Below are positions 36,067-46,927 of a stretch of 64,000 nt of DNA, one piece after another. Location: positions 1,426,001 to 1,490,000 of the forward strand of contig JAHRBS010000005.1 in NCBI GenBank assembly GCA_024305745.1. The letters run 5' to 3'. Under the pieces are notes generated by a model, which saw nothing but the letters and a program-made list of their open reading frames with translations, searched no databases and was not told the origin of the DNA. The position numbers and the translations under genes are program-made. This DNA is from Polyporus tsugae (taxonomy: Eukaryota > Basidiomycota > Agaricomycetes > Polyporales > Polyporaceae). How positions within the stretch are numbered: position 1 is the stretch's first letter; each line of letters opens with the position of its first letter.

Positions 36067-37530
36067 GATTGATCGAGTTGGCGATTGAAATAAAGTTTCG
36101 TTGTGGAAAGCCGCACAGCTGGAGGAGGTGCGTCAGCATGACGGTGGCAAGTTGACGATGGGGCATATGGTTGGAACTTACCAGCTGAAGGGGGTTCGGA
36201 GAGAAGAAGGGTAGGTGGCTCGAAGGGAAAGCGAAGACGAGCTGGGGATCTCAAGCGCATCATGCTGGCCTTTTATACCCAAGACGTGCGGAAATTTTCG
36301 AGGGACACCTGGAGGCTGGCATGGCGTGACCTTACACACCACCCAAAGACACAGAGAGAGAGGGCTCACCTTAGAGTGGCTAGATCAAAACGAAATGCGG
36401 AGTCGCCATGATGCCTGCTGTTTAGTTACCAACTCTCAAACGCATGCATCCCAGCCATCAATCTCAATCGACACTCACAAAGAGAAGCTAGAAGCATCCA
36501 CGATGGCCGAGGCCCCGACAGCTAAGACACAGAGCCGTCCCAGTAGATGTACAAGTTTCCAATATCGAGTACGGCGAGATTGCGCCCTAAATGTGAACAC
36601 AAATATTATACCGACGAGCAGGCTTTGTTTGCAGGGGTACTTAAGAAGGAGTTTCTTGGTTCGAGCCAGTTGTGCTTTGAAACCCCGGATTAGGGGTTGC
36701 ATCTTGTGGCAAACCAACCATCACGGACGCCTCGTGATTGTAGCGCCTCTGGCGGGCCACGCTGGCTTTGCCGTGGGCCCCGGGCTCGTGAGTCGTCAAC
36801 CGAATCGGGGATAGTAGTCGTCTTAGTAGGCACGCGTAGATACAAAGCTTTACTGTAAAAGTATCCGCCCGCGCTACCCACCTGATGGCGAGGTAGCGAT
36901 GAGCATTGGTCGATCGAGTTGAAGTGAGGAGCGTTCAGCGCTTATGTGGACATGAGGTACGACAGGCGCTTCTGGGTCGCCATGTGCACGGTCACTAGTA
37001 CGTAAGTTACTCCTTCGGCGACGACGACCTGAGACCTCGAAATGCATTGCTTATCGGACCTTTAGGCTCCAGCTGTCCAGCTTGAAGCTTGATGCGTTGT
37101 GCACTGGACCACGGTCTGCTTGCGTCTTTTCCATCTTGTGAATCTTTCACTCGACATCTACACCTACACGCCTCATCAGCATTCGGAGCATGGAGGATGG
37201 TGGATAATGACGAGGTGAGCGTTCCGTTGTTGGAGAAGTCGCACTATGTTGGTATGGGATGGTGGGAGGCCGAGGGCAGTGTTCTGGTTCTATGTTTAGC
37301 ATGGAAAGGGCCGTCTCTCAGCGTTTCGTGATGGGTGGTTATCCTACCTTGTCGCAAACTTGTTTGGTGCGTGCTTCCTCTGAAACTGATTTATATCCTG
37401 CACGAGGCTGACCCCCTTGTTGTAGATAAGTAGTCATCGGCGTGTCTACAGTGGCTGGAATCGCTAGACACCTTCTCAATGCCGCCGAATATATTCATAG
37501 CAGTGTTCGAACCTTCTATGACCCTGTGAT
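36067..37530. other. No gene recognised
   Basis: Contains the promoter side of the secreted repeat protein. Beyond it lie only short ORFs on both strands without family features. Confidence 0.5.
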
Positions 37531-37733
37531 CCTTACAGCGCCTTGCAAAACGATAGCTCGCGCTCCACAACCTTGCTCAGGAAACTTCGAGGCCCGACGC
37601 CCCAATCTAGGCAGGAGGCCCCACCGTGCCCCACCGCGCTCGTACACGCTGGGGCGCGTAAGGGCGTCGGACCTGGAAAATTCCTGAGCAAGAGGGTGGA
37701 ACGCGAGCTATCGTTTTGCAAGGCGCTGTAAGG
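37531..37733. mobile_element. Fold-back element / MITE-like inverted repeat
   Basis: A 203-bp near-palindrome. CCTTACAGCGCCTTGCAAAA at 37531 is repeated in inverted orientation, ending at 37733. The arms stay alignable for about 70 bp through ACGATAGCTCGCG and TTGCTCAGGAA, with a short unpaired centre near 37610-37650. There is no coding capacity, and no clear target-site duplication was found. It fits a non-autonomous transposon (MITE) or a long hairpin. Confidence 0.7.
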
Positions 37734-38184
37734 TGCTACGCATCTCCAAATCTCTTCCCCACAGTTTGAACAACCGCGTCCACGGCCTGATGTTGTGGTA
37801 CAAGCTCTAGGTTTAGCGTGGCGCTGTCTCTCAGCGTGCGCCATTCTTCAGCCACTTACCGCAGCACTCCGGCCTGTCCTCCCATCGTCAATGATCGGTT
37901 CGTACGCCAGTGAGCCCTATACGCTCATCTCCTCCTCATCTTCGACTTCGGATTGCCATTCAAGATGCTCCGCCCGTCTTCGAAGGTCCCAATGGAGAGC
38001 ACGTTGTGCACGCGGGGCGCGCGCGCGTGGCTGCCATGCTGCAAGCTCGTATATCTGGCTCCGTCGTACAGGTACCGTCGCTCTCCCACCGTCCTTCTCC
38101 ACTAGCTCATTCTCAGTCGGCTTTGCAGCCCCAACGCAAACGCAGACGGCAACTCTCCTTCGCCCTACTTAGCTTGACATCAAC

Positions 38185-39490
38185 ATGTCCCACAAGCCTT
38201 CCCCATCTATTTCGAGCATCGCCTCCCCGTTATCTGCGGTGGGCGGCGGCGGCGGAAGCGTTCTCACAGCGCTGACTGCAGCGCCTGCGGAAGTGACTGC
38301 GGCAGCAGAGATCATAGAAAAGATGAGGGGCTCACTGGGAAGCTTCGGAGTAAGTCCCAGTTTCTCAGTTTCTCGCCATGGATCCCCAAATCGTCGTACC
38401 AGTGTGTGGTCCGTGGCCTCAACACTTGCATTGGCTGATCTCCTATCGTACAGAAAACCCTCGACTCGTTAGGCGAGCAGACCGTCCGCATGATACAGGT
38501 CGGCGGGGAGGCCGAGATCGCGACTCAAATCGACAGGTATGTAGCGCTTTTGAGCAAGTGAGGCCTGGGGTTTTAGTCCTGAGGGGTCGAGGGTGTTTCT
38601 AGCATACGGAAGCACATGGATGGTGCGGATGAAAGACAAGAAGCTCAGATCAAGGAGATCGAAGGTATGTAACCACTACTAGTATAAAGTTGTTTGGCGC
38701 GGTGTGGTCGCTGATACTAGCTGTGTGTTACCTTCTTCGAACAGAGATGCTCTGGGAGGTACTCGAGCATGATGTGATCGAGCACCTCACGACGCTCAGT
38801 ATGTTGCACACGCGAGATGTGATGTCACCCGGCTCACCGTACCTACCCCGCGATCCATGCAGTTCAAGACGGCGTCCTCGAAGAGATCGATGCTATTGTT
38901 GAAGAGGAAGTCGCTCGCCAGCGCCCTGCATTTATCCCGCAAGGCCTGCAAGATGAACTGCGAGAGCAGAAGATGCAGCTCGAGGAGGTTCAGAGGGCTC
39001 TGCACGACTCGTGTGTCCCCTTGACTCTATCCAGTCTGTCCAACTCCTAACCATCCTCTCAACCCACATAGTGAGAGCCGGCGGGCTAACTCCACTCTGC
39101 GCTCGCATCGCCTCCACGAGAAGGTGCATTCCCTCTACAATGTGAAGGGCGAGATCAGCGAGCACTTCCCGCTGACGCTCGGCGACATGTTCGCCATCCC
39201 TGGTATGTTGTTGATTGTACATTGGACTAGCTGAGATTTATTTGACCCTCTAGGGGAGGCCGCGAAGGCGCTTCTCGAGGAGTACAATCTTGAGGTATCG
39301 GACTCGCGGGAGAAGAACATCAACACCTTCATGTGCCACTGTGGTGTTCAGTACCAGCTTGTAAGTCCCTTTCTCGAGTGTACTTGTCATCGAATGTGTA
39401 CGACGTCACTTACGCTAGTGATTACGCCTGAAGGTGGCGACGAGGGAGGGTGGTCCAACGCTGCATCGTATACAACCTGGCGTGTCGTGA
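38185..39490 (+). CDS. Small conserved coiled-coil protein, function unknown
   Basis: Eight exons, all in frame: 38185-38349, 38454-38536, 38603-38664, 38745-38798, 38863-39010, 39072-39202, 39254-39360 and 39434-39490, giving 213 residues. A Ser/Gly-rich N terminus (MSHKPSPSISSIASPLSAVG) precedes helical segments: KTLDSLGEQTVRMIQVGGEA, IRKHMDGADERQEAQIKEIE, EEIDAIVEEEVARQRPAFIP, LREQKMQLEEVQRALHDS and HRLHEKVHSLYNVKGE. The C terminus is AKALLEEYNLEVSDSREKNI. It resembles conserved basidiomycete hypothetical proteins. It is probably cytosolic, with no enzymatic motif. The consistent phase across seven introns supports the model. The last exon is the least certain. Confidence 0.7.
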
Positions 39491-40079
39491 GGGGCTGAAG
39501 ACGAAGTGCCACGCTGACGCTGGAGGCAAGACGTGTAAGATTTGACCCTTGACTCGGTTGCGGACTTTATATCTCTTGTATAATACCGAGGGACCCTGAC
39601 GCATTATCTATCGCATTACACTCATCAAGGTCGGTAGACAAGACACATGAACGATATGGCATGGACAGGACCGATTTCCGTCACGCCCAACCGTGCTCCA
39701 TATTCGATCCCATCCATTGGGGCGGTCATGGTGAGTAAGGCCGATATTTGGCTTAATCGTGACGTTGCATGGTCGACCTCTTTGCTTTTCATCAGGCGGG
39801 ATCGGCATCGGCATCGGCATCGGCCTCTACGAGCGGTGAATCAGACGCTAGTACAGTCGACGGGCCGCTGGGACTCGGACACGGGGCTTGTCCGCGATCC
39901 GCTTACTCCTCCGAGTCGCTAACTGCCCGAGCTCCCTGGGCCTCAGGGCCCCTCGCCGAGTAAGCAGGCAACGCTATGGCTCGGGATAGTTTGGCTTCTC
40001 CCCGATGCCATAAATGACCATAAAGGTCTACGTGCTATCATGATCGGGGTGCGTTCAAATCGACGTCTCATGTTGCTCC
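39491..40079. other. No gene recognised; GGCATC microsatellite
   Basis: Holds a short (GGCATC)n tract at about 39798-39825. An ORF around 39769-39963 reads through it but has no supporting features. Confidence 0.5.
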
Positions 40080-40618
40080 ATGCCCTCAGCGCACAACTTC
40101 GGCACCAAGAATCACTTCTTTCTTGTCGCACACGACTACCTGAACGCGGCTGCACAGCACGCGAAACACGCCGCGGAGCACTTCCAGCAGAATTCTGCCT
40201 TCTTTGCTTCGGGGCGCGCCAGTAAGTCCAGTCATGGTTGCTCGTCAGAAGCAGCTGAGCCTTACTGATCCCTGGCTTGGAACCGAGGCGGCGGGAGCGA
40301 TACTCGGAAATAAGCCCAAGGCCTCCGAGCCCTCTGATGCGTTAGACGATGTTCGAGTCGGTCATTCATGGTCATCGAGGCGGAGGGCGCGGACGAAGTG
40401 TGGGAGAGACTCAAGGAAGATGTGCTTTACGCGTCCGGAAAAGTGGTATGGACGGTTGTTTTTCTCACTCGAATGACCAAGACTGATGCACTTACCACGG
40501 AAAATGCCAGTGGGACCACGGAAAGATCACGGTGGATCCAATTCACCTCGTTCTCAGGCTGCCGAAAGACAGGTGGATGGGGGGAGCCTTAGAGGCGTCA
40601 TGGAAAATGGGATACTAA
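40080..40618 (+). pseudogene. YCII-related protein, copy 3, probable one-base frameshift
   Basis: Exon 1 is 40080-40221 (NHFFLVAHDYLNAAAQHAKH) and the last exon 40511-40618 (WDHGKITVDPIHLVLRL). Between them GAILGNKPKASEPSDALDDV and FMVIEAEGADEVWERLKE are in different frames. They meet near 40358-40366, where loss of one base from a GGN codon would restore the usual V-G-S-F-M-V. No intron fits the gap. It is related to the gene at 19792 but diverged, with a longer C terminus. If transcribed, it would give a truncated product; a sequencing error at one base could mimic this. Confidence 0.6.
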
Positions 40619-42281
40619 GTCATCGTTTCGACTATGCCAATCTACCGCTCTATATTGCAGCGGAGGCAGTACTATAATACCCATACCATGTCCGCAAAGA
40701 CAACAACCCGGTCTGGATATGATTAATATTCCAATCCGATCTGAACCGACGACAGGCGGGACTGGGCCGGGAGATCCAGATAGTAGCCAAGGTGAGAAGG
40801 CCTGCCGAACAGCGTTGGAAGGGGTGTACTTACTGGACCTAAGGAGCGCGGGCCTATACCACCTGAGGATGAACGGGGTCGGCATCATGACCAGGTTGTT
40901 ATGGGAACTTGTGGCATAGTACTAAGTCGGAGTGACATCACGCGAGAAGACCGACTCCATATCACTGCGGCGCGGGCAAAGTCGCACGAGCAGCGCGTAG
41001 CATAACCTGTGAAAAAGGTGGATATAGGATGCTGAGGGTATTGTCATGGTAGTCGTGATCGCCGTCACTGTCGAGTCGAACTTGGAGTCGGAGCCGCACT
41101 GGGACTCGCTGCACCGGGCCGGGCCGCCGAGGAGGATAAGGAGCGTCTAGGTTCCCAAAACGGGATCTCATCCGACACGTCATCACTTGCGATTATCCTT
41201 GCCTTCGACCGCGATCGTTCTCCTCTTGGCCTCAAGCTTAAGTCTGCTACTTGGGTCACTGCACTGGCTGATGCGGTGAATGTCTTTTGTCCAGTATGCC
41301 TTCAATTCTATGCTTAATTTTGCCTATGTTTAACTTACAGTCTCTCAGTTACCGCGGCTTCCAGTCTGTCTACCAGCTGTATTCAATCTGCTTTCCCCTA
41401 TCTATCAACGCTGCCATGACCATATGGCACCAGGCCGTCACTTGTGCGATTGGGACGTCCCCGTGGTCAACCTTGAGGCTCATGATCACGTCATAGGTCG
41501 GCTCGCGCGTTGCACGGGTGCAACTTTGGCCGGATAACGGTGGTGCAGCATAACGTCGTCCGAAAAGGTTTACTTTGGGCCATATCTGAGGTGAGAGCCA
41601 AGTCCGTTTTTGTTACCTGTCCTTGCCCTGGGAGGATTCGAGAGATCTGCTCCCAGAGACGTGTCAAGCTGCGATAAGCAGTGCGTTTCTTCGAAACGTG
41701 GTTGCGCTAGCTGCCCCGCCGTTGTGGTTTAGGTGCGAATATTGCAGGTTCGCACAGCCTGCGACGTGGATATTGGCAATACATCGGTGTTCGCAGAACA
41801 TTGTCCGGGTGGGGTCATGAAAACGTGGGGCCCTGTCTGCCCAACAAGAGCGCCGAGTACGTAACACCATAATACTTCCGTGAACTTCCCGGACTGTTAC
41901 CTCGCGTTGTTCGGCACTACGTCCCCCCTGACCTTGGATGATCCAGCTAACATGTCAGAGTGCTTTTGGCGTCCAGGTGACTTCTTCGACACGTCTTTGT
42001 GAGAATCATCAGTGGGCGATCCGCGACTTTATAGTTGAAGACGATGGACGTGGATCGTTATCACCTGGACTTTCAAATTCAAGGTATGCGCGGTGTCGTT
42101 TTTCCGCCATCGCTTTTCGGATTGAGTTTACAGCCATCATTTTCTAGACCTGTTTAGGAGACCTCGCAGGGACTCGGACGGTTGCGAAATATAAATGTCC
42201 CGCCATGGCACCACCCCACGAAAATCCTCCTCCGCTCCCGCCACCTTTGATAGGCTTGGTCAACATCCACACCTGACTGCA
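40619..42281. other. No gene recognised; promoter of DUF6533 copy C at the right end
   Basis: About 1.6 kb without a supported gene. TATAAAT at 42190-42196 lies about 90 bp before the ATG of copy C. Confidence 0.5.
42190..42196 (+). promoter_or_regulatory. TATA-like box of DUF6533 copy C
   Basis: TATAAAT about 86-92 bp upstream of the ATG at 42282, matching the spacing of similar AT-rich boxes before copies A and B. Confidence 0.45.
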
Positions 42282-44067
42282 ATGTCCGCCATCCATGTGA
42301 GCGCGGATGAGATGTCATCTCTGTGAGTCTGCCGGTTTTGATGCCCATTACGAGAGTTCTGACACCGTTGTGAACTAGCTACACGACCGTATACTGTGTT
42401 TACGCGGCTTGTAGTACGGTCTTGCACAATGATACTCGCCTGACTCTCCAATGCTAACTCGGCGCCCCTTAGTGATTCTCGTCTATGACTGGCTCCTGTG
42501 CATCGACCAGGAGGTCAGATACATATGGAACTGGGATTCCGGGCTCACTGGCACCTCGCTGGTGTACGCTCTTAGCCGCTATATGTTGCTCATACAGACC
42601 TTCCTGGCTGTCGTGACGAATTACCAGATGTCAGACCTGGTACGCAAGTCTGCTACTCCGTCCCGTTCTCCGCTTTGACTGACTGATGTCCATGTAGAGG
42701 TACCGCTGCCTCAATTGAACGAACATTGATTTCCGCTTACAACCGCTCCCCTACAATAGCTGTAGGGCGGTGGGATGGACCCAGACCGCTACCGGGATCC
42801 TGGGTGCGATCGCGTTTGCAGGTGTGTACGAGCTCCTTTCAAGAATTCCCGGTTTTAAACCAAATCGGTTTCCAGCCTTCTCCGCTTTGCGTGCATACGC
42901 GCTGTCCAACAGGAACATGTGGCTGGCTATCGTAATCATCCTGTTGGCGCTACCGCCGACGGTGATTCGCATCGTGAGTCTGTCTGAGTGTTGGTCCTCC
43001 ATGTCGGTAGTAAACCGTTTTCGGCGGAAGATTCAAGGCATCAATAGTGACTTTCAGAACCTGCCTAGTCCGTTCAATTGCAGCGTCTCGAATTCGCTAT
43101 CCCCAATGCTCAATCTCAGGTGTGTTCCGCAGTCAACGTTCTTTATGACGACGCTAACGAACGGACGATCATCCTTTCCAGTAGTGTGTAGGATATTAAC
43201 CCATGGCTTTTCGGTTGTACTCACATCTACTACCTATAGTTACTCTGGTTACGCGGGTATCCCAGCTTGCGGCAGAGCTGCTAGTCGTCGGTATGACCTG
43301 GTGGTACACTTACCAGTCGTACCGCATTCGGAAAGATGGCATCAAACTCGGAAAATCTATCAGTTCCCTTCTCGTATACAACGGTGAGTCGTCCGCTGTA
43401 TCATCGCGTTCCCCGCTAAATGGACGTTCGAACGCGCAGGAAGCATCTATTTCTTGTGCGCTCCACTCTTTCGGTGTTATGACACCCTGCGCTCATGACA
43501 AAATGCACAGGTTCCTCGCGAGTTTGTACATAATCGACGTCATCTTCAGCACGGCATCGGTAGGCACTTCGACCGCAGGTCACATATGTTAACGCGTTTT
43601 CTCATGCTTCCCTCTAGGTTCCAGACTCCGTCGTGGATGCGGACAGTTTGCTGGAACTATTCTACGACCCGTGAGTCCCCTCCGCGGCCCTCGGTGCTAC
43701 CCACCTTCGTTTCCTGACGATGCATAACGCTCGCAGCATAACCTCGCTCCTCGTGTGCCACTTCATGCTCTCCCTCCGCCGTTTCGACAGCAGCAGCACC
43801 GCGGCCACGACGTATTCCGGGGCGGAATCTCAATCTCGTGAGCACGCAACCTCGTCGGGCGTGCTCCACTTCGCGGCACAGCCCAGCGACACCCTCCCGC
43901 ACTTCATCGCGTCCTTCGCGCAGCCCGTCCATTTCGACTCGTTCTGGTCCGAGACGGACCCTAACGCGATGCCAGCCGACGACGACTCGGAGTCCGAGTG
44001 GCGAGAGATGGATTTGATGGCGGTGGCTCGGAAGACGCAGGGCGGCGGCGAGAGTCCGGTACCGTGA
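42282..44067 (+). CDS. DUF6533 membrane protein, copy C (complete)
   Basis: Thirteen exons, 1089 nt, 362 residues: 42282-42322, 42379-42413, 42473-42639, 42698-42699 (AG), 42760-42821, 42876-42973, 43031-43119, 43182-43183 (TA), 43240-43383, 43440-43455 (16 nt), 43511-43559, 43618-43670, 43737-44067. Signatures are ILVYDWLLCIDQEVRYIWNW, CRAVGWTQTATGILGAIAFA, FSALRAYALSNRNMWLAIVI, LPSPFNC, VSQLAAELLVVGMTWWYTYQ and CHFMLSLRRFDSSSTAA. A multi-pass membrane protein is expected, of unknown function. Copy D follows in tandem 0.8 kb downstream. The upstream region lacks the A/B/E duplicon, so this copy arose in a different event. Confidence 0.86.
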
Positions 44068-44859
44068 TCAGACTGTGGAACACTCGATGCACATAGTAGT
44101 TCGTGAGTCGGCTTTTGAGTGGGCGAATCGTTTACTGACTGTTAATCATGTTAGACATTGACGTACTGTTATCTCTAATCCCTGAACGGACCCTTAATCT
44201 ATCACACATCTTTCGAAACTCTACGTAGAAGGCGGGATAGAGCACCCGTAATCAACCATTCCGCCCTATGGGGGGTAGGCGGCAGCACAGCGTAGGTGCT
44301 GTCACCGTCTTTTCCGCGCTTCCCCCAGAGGCAGACAGTCTGGCGATTGCGCACGGAGGGTAGGGCTAGCTGACAACACGTTTCCTCGTGATTTGCGACC
44401 TGGATATCTCATTCTAGCTTCTGTTCGAACCGTGGCCAGTGTGTAGGACGAACTGGGAGAGTCACACTCGGTTTATATCGTAAGTTATCTTGCCACTGTA
44501 TAATATGACGTGTACGCCTTCGGCGACTGACGCTTGTGACAGAACCCAAAGTGCTTCCCCGAGGTAGACGTCGGATTGGCCATCTGCCAGCGTTGAAGAA
44601 CTACGCTTTCCCTCCGCCCAACGTCCGGCACAGCTGTCTAACAGTGTCTGGTACAGATGCTTTGCACCGCCGAGGCCTTCGTAAAGTTCGCTATGCGCTT
44701 TTCGTGCTGCTCACTATATCACCTTGATAGCGTACAGGACGTGGCCGTTCCCACATTGCCTGCTTAAATCGCGAGTCGCTCACGACGCCATTCAAGTTCC
44801 CAGTGCCCATCGGCATACCCGTTCACTTTGTTCTGGTCTATTAGGCTCATTGGATCGCA
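44068..44859. other. No gene recognised
   Basis: The spacer between tandem DUF6533 copies C and D. A small ORF at 44536-44727 has no supporting features. Confidence 0.5.
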
Positions 44860-46533
44860 ATGGCTTCATTAGCATCTATGGCAGAAGTTCTGTCCTCCTT
44901 GTGAGTGGATTTCTTCCCGAATCCCGTTCTCACCTGACCTCCGTATGCCTCTGACAGGTTCACGACCACCTATTGCACAAACACCTCGCTCAGTATGTTG
45001 AATGCCGCGTCTTTCTCCGTACATGTGCTGATCCGACTCTCAAAGCTATCCTCTTCTATGACTGGCTGCTCTGCCTTGACCAGGAAATTGTCTGCGTCTG
45101 GAAGGCTGGTGGCGTTCTCAACGCAGCGTCGCTCGTGTACGCGCTCAGCCGCTTCCCGTTGATGTTGGGTATGGTCTTCTCCACCGCAACCATTTTTCCG
45201 CTGTCCGTGCCGGTAAGCAATCATGTCTGTCGTTTATCAAATGTAGCCACTCACATGCGTCCAGAGGTGAGACTAGCCGGCCTCCCGTGTGCCCACTACT
45301 CTGAGGATCCTCACAACCATGACACACAGTTGTCACTTCGTATTTTGGGCGGAGAACTTCGTGATCTTCCTCTCGCGCTTCGCGATAGGCAGTACGTGTC
45401 CCCGGTCATCCAATCTCGTACTCAAATGCCCACTGCGTGCTATGCAGTGTTCTCAGCGTTCCGAGTATACGCGGTATCCGGACGAAAGATCATACCGACG
45501 CTCATCGTATCTATTTTATCGATAATCCCAATCATCAATAGCCTGGTGAGTGCTTCGAGGCCAATGCTACTTGCATTTTAATTGGACGTCATCAATAGGT
45601 CCTATATATTGGGTTCACCTCCGTGGAGGTCCTCCCGAGCCCTTTCAACTGCAGCGGCATAATCAGGCTTTCTTCACAGTGGTCCTTCAGGTGAGTCCGC
45701 ATCTATCTCGAACAGAAGCGACTATCTGCTGACAGATCTCCTGCCATGCATAGGAGTAGGTCATGGTTTGTTTAATTGTGGACCCCACTGATACGATATT
45801 CTTCAGTTGCCGTGATTACCCGAAGCTCGATCATTGCAGCGGACACCATCGTTATAGCCATCACATGGTTGAACACATACAGAGTACGTAGGCTCGAGAG
45901 ATCTCACCACCTTGGAGAGACCTTGGGAAGCGTCTTGCTGCGCGATGGTGCGTTGTGGCGAATTCGGCCTGTTTTACTCCCCCGCTCACCCTAAACCACT
46001 CGCAGGAAGTCTCTACTTCATGTGAGACGCACGAGGCTCCGCCAGCGAGAACCGCACGCTCATCGGTAAATCCCAGCGTACTGGCGTTGTTGAACGTCTT
46101 GCAAGTCATTCTTACCGCGGTCTCCGTAAGTTGCACCACTTTCGTGTCGAGACCTTTCCTTTTTATGGCCTCGTTCTGGACGCACAGCTCGACTCGATAA
46201 CCAGCAAAGCAAGCTACGTCACGATATTCATCGACCCGTAAGCCGCCAGCCCCTCCATGTCCATTTAATACTTACCATATCCACGAGTTCCCCAGCCTCT
46301 CGTCCATCCTCACATCCCGCTTCATCCTCAACCTCCGCCAAGTCGACCACATTGGGACGCCTTCCACTGTAGCTTCGGCCGGAGATGTGCAGTTCGCGGA
46401 GCGAGGCTCGAGGAGCACGCTCCCGCGGTTCATCGCGTCCTTTGGCGAGCCGCTTCACACTGCCTCGGCCGGGTCGGAGGTGTTCGGTGAGGTTGGAGAC
46501 GTAGGGGAAGACTCGGCAAGCGCGGATACTTGA
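44860..46533 (+). CDS. DUF6533 membrane protein, copy D (complete)
   Basis: Thirteen exons, 993 nt, 330 residues: 44860-44900, 44958-44992, 45046-45212, 45265-45266 (AG), 45330-45391, 45448-45545, 45599-45690, 45754-45755 (GA), 45807-45947, 46006-46021 (16 nt), 46077-46125, 46188-46237, 46296-46533. Signatures are ILFYDWLLCLDQEIVCVWKA, CHFVFWAENFVIFLSRFAI, FSAFRVYAVSGRKIIPTLIV, LPSPFNC, ITRSSIIAADTIVIAITW, YFIVLALLNVLQVILTAV and RFILNLRQVD. Protein identity to the other copies is clearly lower, yet exon lengths and both 2-nt exons are retained. Function is unknown; expected in a membrane. Confidence 0.85.
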
Positions 46534-46927
46534 TTCCTCGGGAAGGCAAAACGAGGTCGATATGTCGACGTACCGTTGATAATAGGAGTCACATCCCTGA
46601 AGCCGGCGGTGGGATATCCATATTAGTATTCTAGGGTTTCCCTCGTGTATTGTGTATTGTATCGTTGCATGACCGTTCTAAGTTACGAGGCGTGTTCTAT
46701 CACTGTGCGTTGGGTCGATAAAGGCATACACTGGTACAGACTTGGATGAGCAGCGACTTGGACACTCCCCCGGGCCCCGCGGCAGACTCGACCCGAACAA
46801 TAAAAGAGAATGGGCGTCTAATAGCACGTGGTCAGCGTCACATGGTGCGCATCTCCGTCGCGTCGCGTCCTGACGCTCCTTTGACCCCGACCACGACCAT
46901 TGTTTCCCCTCCTCACCACATCCCGCC
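46534..46927. other. Intergenic
   Basis: No supported gene. It contains the 3' flank of copy D and the promoter side of the AT-hook gene. Confidence 0.5.
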
